From assembly GCF_011067745.1 (NCBI RefSeq), contig NZ_JAAMPJ010000003.1:310001-374000 (forward strand): a stretch of 64,000 nucleotides of DNA. Direction: 5' to 3'. A program made the position numbers and the translations under genes. Positions 51,200-59,541 of the stretch are shown here, piece after piece (the first letter of the stretch is position 1; the number at the start of each line of letters is the position of its first letter). The DNA is from Lentzea alba (lineage in GTDB: Bacteria > Actinomycetota > Actinomycetes > Mycobacteriales > Pseudonocardiaceae). The notes under the pieces were generated by a model. The model did not search any database. It saw nothing but the letters and a program-made list of their open reading frames with translations, and was not told the origin of the DNA.

Positions 51200-52017
51200 G
51201 TCCTCTGTGGATGGTGCGGCGGATCGGCTTCTACGTGCTGATCACGCTGGTGCTGGCGTTCTTCGCGGTGCCGATGCTGTGGCTGGCCTCGGCGCCGTTC
51301 GACTCGAAGCCGGGTCTCGGGTTGCGGTGGCCGGACTGGACGTTCTCGAACGTGGTCGCGACCTTCGAGCATCCCTATGCGCTGACGTCGTTGGTGAACT
51401 CGTTGGTGCTGTGCGTGGTCGCGACGGTGGTGACGACGGTGCTCGCGGCACTGGCGGCCTATGCGTTGTCGCGGGTGCGGATTCCCGGCCGGGATCTGTT
51501 GCTGTACCTGCTGTTGCTGTTGTCGTCGGTGGTGACCGGCACGGCTGCGATGGTGCCGATCTTCGTGATGATGCTGCAGCTCGGCCTGATCAACTCGCAG
51601 TTCGGGACGGCGCTGGTGATCGCGGGCGGCATGTTGCCCGCGGCGATCTTCATCCTGAAGGACTTCATGGACGCCGTGCCGCGCTCGTACGAGGAGTCGG
51701 CGCGGGTGTTCGGCGCCTCACCGCGCCAGGTGCTGAGCCACGTCGTGCTGCCGGTCGCCCGGCCCGGTGTCGCGACGATCTTCGTGTGGGCGTTCGTCAA
51801 CGCCTGGGGCAACTTCCTGCTGCCGTTCCTGCTGCTGCGCGACGTCGGCCAGCAGCCGGCGGCGGTGCTGCTGCGCACCCTGTACGACGAGGGCGGCAGC
51901 GCCAACCTGACGGTGATCCCGGTGTTCTCGCTGCTGTACTCGATCCCGGTGGTCGTGCTGTACCTGTTCGTGAGCAAGCGGTACGGGTTCCGATTCCACG
52001 GAGGCATCAAGAGCTGA
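51196..52017 (+). CDS. Sugar ABC transporter permease 2 (MalG type)
   Basis: 273 residues from ATG 51196, overlapping the previous stop. Six helices and the EAA motif in SYEESARVFGASPRQVLSHV. The start is FYVLITLVLAFFAVPMLWLA. Coupled by TGATG to the ATPase gene. Confidence 0.92.
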   Translation: MSPLWMVRRIGFYVLITLVLAFFAVPMLWLASAPFDSKPGLGLRWPDWTFSNVVATFEHPYALTSLVNSLVLCVVATVVTTVLAALAAYALSRVRIPGRDLLLYLLLLLSSVVTGTAAMVPIFVMMLQLGLINSQFGTALVIAGGMLPAAIFILKDFMDAVPRSYEESARVFGASPRQVLSHVVLPVARPGVATIFVWAFVNAWGNFLLPFLLLRDVGQQPAAVLLRTLYDEGGSANLTVIPVFSLLYSIPVVVLYLFVSKRYGFRFHGGIKS

Positions 52018-53000
52018 TGGCGGGCATCACTGTCGAGGGTCTGTCGACCGTCTACCCCAACGGGGTGCGGGCGGTGGACGAACTGGACCTCGAGATCGTC
52101 GACGGCGAGTTGTTCGCCCTGCTCGGCCCTTCCGGCTGTGGCAAAACCACTCTGCTGCGCACGATCGCCGGGCTGGAGGGCGCTTCCGAGGGCGCGGTGT
52201 CGATCGGGGCGCGGGACGTGACGCGGATGCAGCCCGGTGATCGCCGGGTCGCGATGGTGTTCCAGGACTACGCGTTGTTCCCGCACATGACGGTGTCGGA
52301 GAACATCGCCTATCCGCTGCGAGTGCGCGGGGTTCCGAAGTCCGTGCAACAGGAGACCGCGGTGCGGACCGCCAATGGCTTGAGTCTCGGTGCGTTGCTG
52401 GATCGGCGCCCCGGACAGCTTTCCGGTGGGCAGCAACAACGGGCGGCGCTGGCTCGTGCGGTGGCCGCGTCCGCCGAGGTCCTGCTGCTGGACGAACCTC
52501 TGTCCAACCTGGACGCCCGACTGCGGCTGGAGGCGCGGACCTTCCTGAAGAAGCTGCAGCGAGAACTCGCTTTGACGACGGTGTTCGTGACGCACGACCA
52601 GGCCGAGGCGCTGGCACTGGCCGATCGGATCGCGGTGATGGACTCCGGCCGGATCCGGCAGCTCGGCACCCCGCGCGAGGTGTTCCAACGACCTGCGGAC
52701 ACGTTCGTCGCGAACTTCATCGGATCGACGCCGATGAACCTGGTACCGCGCGGGGACGTCATCGTCGGCGTTCGACCCGAGTACCTGGTGCCCGCTTCCG
52801 AAGGTTTGTTCACCGGATCGGTGTCCATTGTGGAGAATCTCGGCGTCACGTCGCTGGTGACGCTCGACTGCGGCGAGGACCAGATCGGCTACGTCGTGCC
52901 CGAGGACGACGAGCCCGAAATCGGCGTGACCGTGACCGTGGACGCCCCGCCCGCACGCGTTCTGCGCTATGACAAGGAGACCGGCCTACTCGTGAGGTGA
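52017..53000 (+). CDS. Sugar ABC transporter ATPase (UgpC/MalK-like)
   Basis: 327 residues. Walker A GPSGCGKTT, Q-loop VFQDYALFPHM, signature LSGGQQQRAALARA, Walker B LLLDEPLSNLD, then the H-loop VFVTHDQAE. The C-terminal 90 residues are a short TOBE-type regulatory domain (VGVRPEYLVPASEG). In actinobacteria many sugar operons lack an ATPase and share MsiK; here a dedicated one is encoded. Confidence 0.92.
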   Translation: MAGITVEGLSTVYPNGVRAVDELDLEIVDGELFALLGPSGCGKTTLLRTIAGLEGASEGAVSIGARDVTRMQPGDRRVAMVFQDYALFPHMTVSENIAYPLRVRGVPKSVQQETAVRTANGLSLGALLDRRPGQLSGGQQQRAALARAVAASAEVLLLDEPLSNLDARLRLEARTFLKKLQRELALTTVFVTHDQAEALALADRIAVMDSGRIRQLGTPREVFQRPADTFVANFIGSTPMNLVPRGDVIVGVRPEYLVPASEGLFTGSVSIVENLGVTSLVTLDCGEDQIGYVVPEDDEPEIGVTVTVDAPPARVLRYDKETGLLVR

Positions 53001-53004
53001 CGCG

Positions 53005-53691
53005 ATGTTCCAGACCGACGGCTACGAGACGCGTGCCAGTGTGCTCGCCCCCGCGAAGTTCGAGGCGCTGGCGCGGCACTTCGAGGCCAAGCTCGCGGCC
53101 CTGCCGGAAGACCAGCGGCCCGAGCACATGGACGTGCCGCACCTGACCGACCCGGCGCTGTTCGAGTGGCTGCTGGACCCGGACGTGCTGGACCTCGTCG
53201 AGTCGCTGATCGGCCCGGACATCGCGTTGTTCTCGTCGCACTTCATCTGCAAACCCGCCGGTGACGGCAAACCCGTGCCCTGGCACCAGGACGCGCACTT
53301 CTGGCGCGACACCATCGCACCGGCGGGCGACGCGATCACCGTCTGGCTCGCCATCGACCCGTCCACCGTCGAGAACGGCTGCCTGCGGGTGATTCCCGGC
53401 AGCCACCTGGCGCCCGTCTCACATCGCGGCAACGACGACTCGTTCTTCAACCAGGAGACGGAGGTCGACGAGGCGCGGGCGGTCGACGTGGAACTGCAGC
53501 GCGGCGCGTGCAGCATCCACTCGGCCATGCTGGTGCACGGCAGTCCGCCCAATCGCAGCAAGCAGCGGCGCTGCGGTTACACCATGCGGTACATGCCGAC
53601 AACCGTCAGGTTCCTGAAGTCGGGCGATCATCGGATCTATCTCGCGCGCGGCCGCGATCACGCGGGCAACGTCTACGCCCCGGTGCCCTGA
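53005..53691 (+). CDS. Phytanoyl-CoA dioxygenase-family Fe(II)/2-oxoglutarate enzyme
   Basis: 228 residues, starting four bases after the ATPase stop. The iron triad is His and Asp in PWHQDAHFW and distal His in LVHGSPPNRS. Arg in QRRCGYTMRY is placed to bind 2-oxoglutarate. It is shorter than average PhyH proteins but complete. Within a sugar-import operon it may hydroxylate or demethylate the imported compound. An oxidative step on a modified sugar or polyol is inferred. Confidence 0.88.
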   Translation: MFQTDGYETRASVLAPAKFEALARHFEAKLAALPEDQRPEHMDVPHLTDPALFEWLLDPDVLDLVESLIGPDIALFSSHFICKPAGDGKPVPWHQDAHFWRDTIAPAGDAITVWLAIDPSTVENGCLRVIPGSHLAPVSHRGNDDSFFNQETEVDEARAVDVELQRGACSIHSAMLVHGSPPNRSKQRRCGYTMRYMPTTVRFLKSGDHRIYLARGRDHAGNVYAPVP

Positions 53692-53717
53692 CTCAGTGGT
53701 CTGGTCCACCTTGATCG

Positions 53718-53746
53718 GTCCACCTGCCTTGACCGGTAGGTGGACC
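53718..53746 (+). terminator. Terminator-like hairpin after the sugar operon
   Basis: GGTCCACCT (53718-53726) pairs with AGGTGGACC (53738-53746), starting 27 bp after the dioxygenase stop. A further GGTCCACC at 53703-53710 could pair alternatively. No U tract. It separates the operon from the next unit. Confidence 0.55.
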
Positions 53747-53760
53747 GGACATAGCGTACG

Positions 53761-53774
53761 GGAAAGCGCTTTCC
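53761..53774. promoter_or_regulatory. LacI-type operator 1
   Basis: Perfect palindrome GGAAAGCGCTTTCC, 16 bp before GTG 53790. Identical to the site at 59487 and one base from that at 56490. The central CG with flanking A/T-rich arms is the LacI/GalR-family form. Confidence 0.82.
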
Positions 53775-53789
53775 GACGGAGGGAGCTTC

Positions 53790-54611
53790 GTGAAACCGGT
53801 TTCGGGGGACCGTTGGCGCGGCGTTGTGGAGCGAACGTGGCGTCCCGCAGCGTTGTTGGCCACCTGTCTGGCGATCTGGCACCTCATCACCGTCAGCGGC
53901 CTGGTCGAGGCCTATCTGGTGCCGTCGCCGAGCAAGACCTTCCAGCTGCTCGTCGACAAGTGGTCCTACCTCTGGGGCCACACCTGGGTGACGACCTACG
54001 AGACGATCCTGGGCTTCGTCATCGCCGGCATCCTCGGCGTGCTCGTCGCCGTCGCCATGGTCTACTCGCGGACGATCGAGAGCACGGCGTACCCGCTGCT
54101 GCTGTTCGCCCAGGTCATCCCCAAGATCGCGATCGCGCCGCTGTTCGTGGTGTGGCTCGGTTTCGGCTTCGAGCCCAAGGTCGTCGTGGCCGTGCTGATG
54201 GCGTTCTTCCCGGTCGTCATCTCCACCGTCACCGGTCTCAAGTCGGTCGACACCGAGATGCTCGAACTCAGCGCCACGATGGGCGGTGGCCCGATCAAGA
54301 CGTTCGTGAAGATCCGCTTTCCCGCCGCGCTGCCGCACCTGTTCGCCGGCCTCAAGGTCGCCGTGACGCTCGCCGTCACCGGTGCCGTGGTCGGTGAGTT
54401 CGTCGGTTCCAACGAGGGTCTCGGCTACGTGATCCTGCAGGCCAACGGCAACATGGACACGCCGATGCTGTTCGCAGGGCTGATCGTCATCTCGGTGGTC
54501 GGCATCCTCCTCTTCCTCCTGCTCGACCTCGCCGAACAGCTGATGCTGCCGTGGCACTCCAGCAGGCGTGGCGCCGCCGTCACAACCCTTCTCGCGAAAG
54601 GTGGGACATGA
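53790..54611 (+). CDS. ABC importer permease, SsuC/TauC type
   Basis: 273 residues, start GTG with GGAGGGAG seven bases upstream. Six helices and the EAA-type loop ELSATMGGGPIKTFVKIRFP. The N-terminus and SPSKTFQLLVDKW match permeases of nitrate/sulfonate/thiamine-precursor (NMT1-type) importers. First gene of a three-gene importer controlled by LacI operator 1. Confidence 0.9.
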   Translation: MKPVSGDRWRGVVERTWRPAALLATCLAIWHLITVSGLVEAYLVPSPSKTFQLLVDKWSYLWGHTWVTTYETILGFVIAGILGVLVAVAMVYSRTIESTAYPLLLFAQVIPKIAIAPLFVVWLGFGFEPKVVVAVLMAFFPVVISTVTGLKSVDTEMLELSATMGGGPIKTFVKIRFPAALPHLFAGLKVAVTLAVTGAVVGEFVGSNEGLGYVILQANGNMDTPMLFAGLIVISVVGILLFLLLDLAEQLMLPWHSSRRGAAVTTLLAKGGT

Positions 54612-55615
54612 AGAAACTGCTCGCAGGCCTTCTCCCCGCGATGCTGGTGGTTGCCGCCTGCGGAGGCGGTGGCGGCGGTACGACAGCATCCGGTGGTGAG
54701 GTCAAGGACGTCACGCTCACCCTCAACTGGTACCCGTACGGCGAGCACGCGCCGTTCTACTACGGGGTCAAGCAGGGCATCTTCGAGAAGCACGGCATCA
54801 AGCTCAAGATCCAGGCGGGCCAGGGTTCCGGCAAGACCGTCACCGCGACCGGCGCGGGGCAGACGGACTTCGGCTGGGCCGACACGTCCGCGCTCGCCAC
54901 GGCCGTCGAGCAGGGCGTGCCGGTCAAGAGCGTCGGGGTGTTCCTGCAGACCACGCCGGCGTCCGTGCAGTTCTTCTCGGAGAAGAACATCAAGAAGCCC
55001 GCGGACCTCAAGGGCAAGTCGGTGGCGACGACCGCGGGGGACGCGTTGACGAAGACGTTCCCGGCGTTTCTCAAGCAGAACGGCATGCAGGACTCCGACG
55101 TCTCGATCCAGAACATCGACCCGGCGGGCAAGATGGCCGCGGTCATCTCCGGGCGGACCGACGTGCTGCTGGGCTTCGCGTCCGACCAGGGGCCGACGAT
55201 CAAGGAGAAGTCCGGCAAGGACGTCGGCTACCTGCGGTTCTCCGAGTTCGGGTTGAACTACTTCAGCAACGGGCTGCTCACCAGCAAAACCATGCTGCAG
55301 AAGGATCCCGAGCTGGTGAAGAAGATGGTCGCGGCCACTCAGGAGGCGTGGGCGGAGGCCGAGAAGGCGCCGGACGCCGCGGCCGAGTCGATGAAGGGCG
55401 CCGCCGAGCAGCTGCCGTCGCCGACGGTCGTGCTGGAGCAGTTCAAGACGACGCTGACGTTGCTGCACACCGATGCGACGAAGGGCAAGGCGCCGGGCGT
55501 CAACACGGTCGACGACTGGAAGAAGACCATCGACACCTTCCAGAAGACCGGCATCATCAAGCAAGCTGCCGAGCCCTCCGCCTACTGGGAAGAAAGCGTT
55601 GCCCCGAAGGGATGA
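54608..55615 (+). CDS. NMT1/ThiY-like ABC substrate-binding lipoprotein
   Basis: 335 residues. Lipobox VAAC (Cys-18), then a Gly run. NWYPYGEHAPFYYGVKQGIF is the typical start of NMT1/ThiY/SsuA-like binding proteins, with GSGKTVTATGAGQTDFGWAD lining the ligand cleft. Known ligands for the fold include aliphatic sulfonates, nitrate and pyrimidines. Start ATG overlaps the permease stop. The LacI operator implies a sugar-linked inducer, which is unusual for this binding-protein class. Confidence 0.88.
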   Translation: MKKLLAGLLPAMLVVAACGGGGGGTTASGGEVKDVTLTLNWYPYGEHAPFYYGVKQGIFEKHGIKLKIQAGQGSGKTVTATGAGQTDFGWADTSALATAVEQGVPVKSVGVFLQTTPASVQFFSEKNIKKPADLKGKSVATTAGDALTKTFPAFLKQNGMQDSDVSIQNIDPAGKMAAVISGRTDVLLGFASDQGPTIKEKSGKDVGYLRFSEFGLNYFSNGLLTSKTMLQKDPELVKKMVAATQEAWAEAEKAPDAAAESMKGAAEQLPSPTVVLEQFKTTLTLLHTDATKGKAPGVNTVDDWKKTIDTFQKTGIIKQAAEPSAYWEESVAPKG

Positions 55616-56436
55616 GCGCAGCGGGAATGAGCACAGTAGGGATGAGCGTGACTCTGGGAACCACCACCTCCGCCGTCGCGATCGACGACGTCTCCGTGCG
55701 CTTCCAGTCGAAGCGCACGGAGGTGACGGCGATCGGGCAAGTCTCGCTCGACGTCGCACCGGGCGAGTTCGTGTCCATCGTCGGCCCGTCCGGTTGCGGC
55801 AAGTCGACGTTGCTGAAGCTCGTGTCCGGGTTGTTGAAGCCGTCCTCGGGGTCGGTGACGTTGCTGGGGGAGGAGGTGCGCGGCCCGCGGCACGACATCG
55901 GGTTCGTGTTCCAGCGGGCGGCGTTGCTGGAGTGGCGGTCGGCCAGGAAGAACATCCTGTTGCAAGCCGAGATGCGGGGCATGAACGCGGCTGAGGCGGG
56001 CAAGCGCGCCGACGAGCTGATCGAGATGACCGGGCTGGCGGGGTTCGAGAACGCCCTGCCGCACGAGTTGTCCGGTGGCATGCAGCAGCGGGTGGCGTTG
56101 TGCCGCGCGCTGCTGCATCAGCCGCGCGTGCTGCTGATGGACGAACCGTTCGGCGCGCTCGACGCGTTGACGCGGGAGCAGATGAACGTCGAGCTGCACC
56201 GGGTGTGGCGGGAGACCGGCACGACGGTGCTGCTGGTGACGCACTCGATCGCGGAGTCGGTGTACCTGGCGAACCGGGTGATCGTGCTGACGCAACGGCC
56301 GGCGGTGGTCAAGGAGGTCATCGAAGTTGACTTGCCGGCGGAGCGCGACTACTCCGCGACGATGGCGAGGGCCGAGTTCGCCGCGGCGACGGCGCACATC
56401 AGAGACTTGCTGGGGGCCGTGACAGGACATGACTGA
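55612..56436 (+). CDS. ABC importer ATPase, SsuB/TauB type
   Basis: 274 residues. Walker A GPSGCGKST, Q-loop FVFQRAALLEWR, signature LSGGMQQRVALCRA, Walker B LLMDEPFGALDALT, H-loop LVTHSIAES. The first 30 bases repeat a unit ending GGGATGAGC or GGAATGAGC three times, giving starts at 55612, 55627 and 55642 in the same frame. Which start is used is not clear. Confidence 0.92.
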   Translation: MSAAGMSTVGMSVTLGTTTSAVAIDDVSVRFQSKRTEVTAIGQVSLDVAPGEFVSIVGPSGCGKSTLLKLVSGLLKPSSGSVTLLGEEVRGPRHDIGFVFQRAALLEWRSARKNILLQAEMRGMNAAEAGKRADELIEMTGLAGFENALPHELSGGMQQRVALCRALLHQPRVLLMDEPFGALDALTREQMNVELHRVWRETGTTVLLVTHSIAESVYLANRVIVLTQRPAVVKEVIEVDLPAERDYSATMARAEFAAATAHIRDLLGAVTGHD

Positions 56437-56489
56437 TCCGGTCTTGTGAGCGGGGACACCCGTGGGTAGTCTCGGGTGAGTCGCCGCGT

Positions 56490-56503
56490 GGTAAGCGCTT
56501 TCC
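56490..56503. promoter_or_regulatory. LacI-type operator 2
   Basis: GGTAAGCGCTTTCC, one base from the perfect palindromes at 53761 and 59487. It lies 26 bp upstream of ATG 56530. Confidence 0.78.
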
Positions 56504-56529
56504 CAAGCCGATCCACGAGGTGATGTGCG

Positions 56530-59436
56530 ATGTCCGGACGATCGCTCTCGGTCCTTGCCGTGCTGGCCGTGGTGGCCGCCACCCTGGTGCCCCAGGCGGC
56601 GGCCCAGCCCGGTCCCGTCTCCGATCCGCTTCCCACACCCGCCCCGTCCGGCGTCGGGGTGAAGCTGCAGGAGATCGCGCGGCTGCCGCAGTCGTCGACC
56701 ACGCCGGCCGCCGGTGACAGCCGGCTCAAGCAGTACAACCGGGTCAACTACCTGGGCGAGATTCCGGACGGTTCCGGCAGGTTCTTCGTGCCGGACATGA
56801 ACGGCAAGCTGTACACGCTGAACCGCGACGGCAGCGGGCAGCGCGCCTACCTCGACGTGCGCGCGACGATCGGCGGGAACTTCCACAACCACCAGGGGCT
56901 CGGCAGCGGGTTCGGGTTCGTGGCGTTCCACCCGCAGTTCGCGACCAACGGTAAGTTCTACACCGCGCACACCGAGGCGAAGGACGCGCTGAAGAACCGC
57001 AAGCCGGATCTTCCGTCGTCGTCGAACGCGGTGGTGCACGGCGTGATCACCGAGTGGACGGCGACGAACCCGAAAGCCGCGACGTTCGCGGGCAGCCGGC
57101 GGGAGTTGTTGCGCATCGGGTTCGAGATGTACCTGCACGGCTTCCAGGAGATCGGCTTCGGCCCGGACGGCCTGTTGTACCTGGCCGTGGGGGACGGCGG
57201 CATCGGTTACCGCTCGGACGTGCCGCAGGACGTGAAGGTGCCGCAGGGCAAGATCCTGCGCATCGATCCGGCGGGATCCAACAGCGGCAACAGGAAGTAC
57301 GGGATCCCGCCGTCGAACCCGTTCCTGGGCAGGCCGGGCGCGCTGGCCGAGCTGTACGCGATCGGTGTGCGCGACCCCTACCGGTTCAGCTGGGACAACG
57401 GCAGGATGTTCCTGGGGCACATCGGTGAGAAGGTCGTCGAGTCGGTCTACGAGGTCAAGCCGGGCGCGAATCTCGGCTGGGGCCAACGGGAAGGCCACCT
57501 GACCTACCGCCGCAACGATCCCAAGTGCCAGCTCTACCCGTTGCCCGTCGACGACGCGAAGTTCGGTTACACCTATCCGGTCGCGGGCTTCGACCACAAC
57601 CGGCCCAACGGTGGTTGTGGGGACAGCGGCAACGCGTTGATCGGCGGCTTCGTGTACCGCGGCACGGCGATTCCGGCGTTGCAGGGCAAGTACGTCTACG
57701 GCGAGGGCGTGAAGGGACTGCTGTACTACGCCGAAGAGAAGGACATGCGGGCCGGCGCGCCGATCGCGAAGACGTTCGAGCTCGCGGTGTACGACTCGGC
57801 GGGCAGGCGCACGACGATGAAGTCGTTGACCGGCAAGAGCCGTGTCGACCTGCGGCTGGGCACGGACGCGGCCGGTGAGCTCTACGTGCTGGCCAAGGCG
57901 AACGGCAAGATCTGGAAGGTCACCGGGACGATCGGGACCTTGGAGGCCTGCGAGTCCGGCAGCGAGGTCGTCAGCGGGGTCAACGCCGCCGCTGACTGGA
58001 AGCCCGTCACGGCGTCGCGCTGGCGGTTCCCCGGCAACGAGGTCGTGCTCTCCAAGGCTGGGTCCGCGAGGCCCGGTCCGCGGCGGCCAAACGAGTACGC
58101 GGTCGTCACCAAGGGGCCGGCGTTCGGCAACGTGACGGTCGACGCGCAGGTGCGGCTGGACACGCCGGTCTCGCAGAAGGACCGGGACGTGGTGATCGTG
58201 TTCGGCCACCAGTCGGACACGCGTTTCTACTACGTGCATCTGTCGTCGGACAACAAGATCTACCCGCACAACGGGATCTTCCTCGTCGACAACGCCGATC
58301 GGCTGCGCATCGACGACCAGTGGAACGGCTCGATCGGTGCCGCGCCCGCCATCACGGACATGAAGTGGCACCGGGTGCGCGTCACGCATTGCGTCGACAC
58401 GGGCGTGATCGCGGTTTACGTCGACGGTTCCTCACAACCGTTGATGACGGCCACGAACACCGTGCTGAAGTCCGGACGGGTGGGGTTCGGTTCGTTCGAC
58501 AACATCGGCCGGATCGCGGACCTCAGGATCACCGGGAAAGCGGCACCCACCGTGCTGTCCTCGCCGGACGACGTCTCTCCCGGCATCGCCTCGGCGGTCG
58601 TGAACCACTACGACTTCGAGCACCCGGTCGCCGGTGATCCGAAGAAGGAGGACGACATCGGCCGGGCCGACGCGCGCACGCCGATCTCGTTGGTCAACGG
58701 TGGTGCGGCGATGCGCACGGCGGACGGCGCGTTCCCCGGATCGACGACATCGTTGCAGCTCAAGCAGGTGCGGCCGAACAACAAGAGCAACGACGACTGG
58801 AAGGCCGGCGTTTACAACTCCGGCGGTGTCGCGTCGATGAAGGCGTTCAGCAAGGCGCGCGGCCTGTCGATCATGACGTGGGTGAAGGTCACCGGTGAGG
58901 CACCCGCGCGCAACTCGAACTCGTCCGGGACCGGTGACTTCTACGGTGCGATCGGGTTCGCGGGGATTCTCGCGGGAGATTCCGACGGTCACGCCGCGCG
59001 GGCGTTGCTGGAGACGGAGAACCACGACGGCGCGATGCGGCTGATCGCACTCGGCCGCCGGGTGGACGGCAGCGACAAGCAGTACTGGGTGTCCAGCGCA
59101 GACTGGAAAACGCTGATACCAGCTGGCAAATGGGTGTTTCTCGCGGGCACGTTCGACTTCGACAACGGCACGATCGGCCTGTACGTCGACGGCAAGCCCG
59201 TACCGGGTTCCTATGCGGTCAAGGGTGATCCGTGGAAGATCATCGGCGCTCCCGAACCCGATCTGACGTCCGCGGCGAACCCGCGCGGGATCAAGATCGG
59301 TGGCAGTCATCCGCAGAACAACCGCGAGGTCAACGCGTGCAACTGCCGGTTGGACAGCCTGATGCTGCTGGACCGCGCGGTGACGGCGGACGAGGTGCGC
59401 GGGCAGTACGAGTGGGTCGCCAAGGGGCGGAGGTGA
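56530..59436 (+). CDS. Secreted PQQ-type sugar dehydrogenase-like propeller with two lectin-like domains
   Basis: 968 residues. Signal peptide to about 26 (PQAAAQP). Residues 45-475 form a GSDH-like six-bladed propeller with FHNHQGLGSGFGFVAFHPQF, YLHGFQEIGFGPDGLLYLAV-GDGG and GVRDPYRFSWD. Residues 480-675 are a concanavalin-like domain (HLSSDNKIYPHNGIFLVDNA, VGFGSFDNIG), similar to DUF1080-type or family-16 carbohydrate-binding domains. Residues 690-968 are LamG-like (YDFEHPV, DSLMLLDRAVTADEVRGQYE). It likely binds a polysaccharide and oxidises sugars at its surface. ATG 56530 has GAGGTGA upstream. Confidence 0.88.
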   Translation: MSGRSLSVLAVLAVVAATLVPQAAAQPGPVSDPLPTPAPSGVGVKLQEIARLPQSSTTPAAGDSRLKQYNRVNYLGEIPDGSGRFFVPDMNGKLYTLNRDGSGQRAYLDVRATIGGNFHNHQGLGSGFGFVAFHPQFATNGKFYTAHTEAKDALKNRKPDLPSSSNAVVHGVITEWTATNPKAATFAGSRRELLRIGFEMYLHGFQEIGFGPDGLLYLAVGDGGIGYRSDVPQDVKVPQGKILRIDPAGSNSGNRKYGIPPSNPFLGRPGALAELYAIGVRDPYRFSWDNGRMFLGHIGEKVVESVYEVKPGANLGWGQREGHLTYRRNDPKCQLYPLPVDDAKFGYTYPVAGFDHNRPNGGCGDSGNALIGGFVYRGTAIPALQGKYVYGEGVKGLLYYAEEKDMRAGAPIAKTFELAVYDSAGRRTTMKSLTGKSRVDLRLGTDAAGELYVLAKANGKIWKVTGTIGTLEACESGSEVVSGVNAAADWKPVTASRWRFPGNEVVLSKAGSARPGPRRPNEYAVVTKGPAFGNVTVDAQVRLDTPVSQKDRDVVIVFGHQSDTRFYYVHLSSDNKIYPHNGIFLVDNADRLRIDDQWNGSIGAAPAITDMKWHRVRVTHCVDTGVIAVYVDGSSQPLMTATNTVLKSGRVGFGSFDNIGRIADLRITGKAAPTVLSSPDDVSPGIASAVVNHYDFEHPVAGDPKKEDDIGRADARTPISLVNGGAAMRTADGAFPGSTTSLQLKQVRPNNKSNDDWKAGVYNSGGVASMKAFSKARGLSIMTWVKVTGEAPARNSNSSGTGDFYGAIGFAGILAGDSDGHAARALLETENHDGAMRLIALGRRVDGSDKQYWVSSADWKTLIPAGKWVFLAGTFDFDNGTIGLYVDGKPVPGSYAVKGDPWKIIGAPEPDLTSAANPRGIKIGGSHPQNNREVNACNCRLDSLMLLDRAVTADEVRGQYEWVAKGRR

Positions 59437-59486
59437 GGGGTTGTAACCACCCTATTAGCTAGGTAGATTTCGGGTGCCGCTGCATT

Positions 59487-59500
59487 GGAAAGCGCTTTCC
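59487..59500. promoter_or_regulatory. LacI-type operator 3
   Basis: GGAAAGCGCTTTCC, identical to operator 1, 41 bp upstream of ATG 59542. TTGGAAAGCGCTTTCC is a slightly longer match to the LacI-family pattern. Confidence 0.82.
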
Positions 59501-59541
59501 GCTGCCGTGCTGGCACGGCCTGGCCCACGGGGTGGTGGGGG

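Noticed and set aside
55582-58389. 935-codon minus-strand frame across the ABC ATPase and the propeller gene
   Set aside because: Spans two clear genes on the other strand and their operator; composition is that of an antisense frame.
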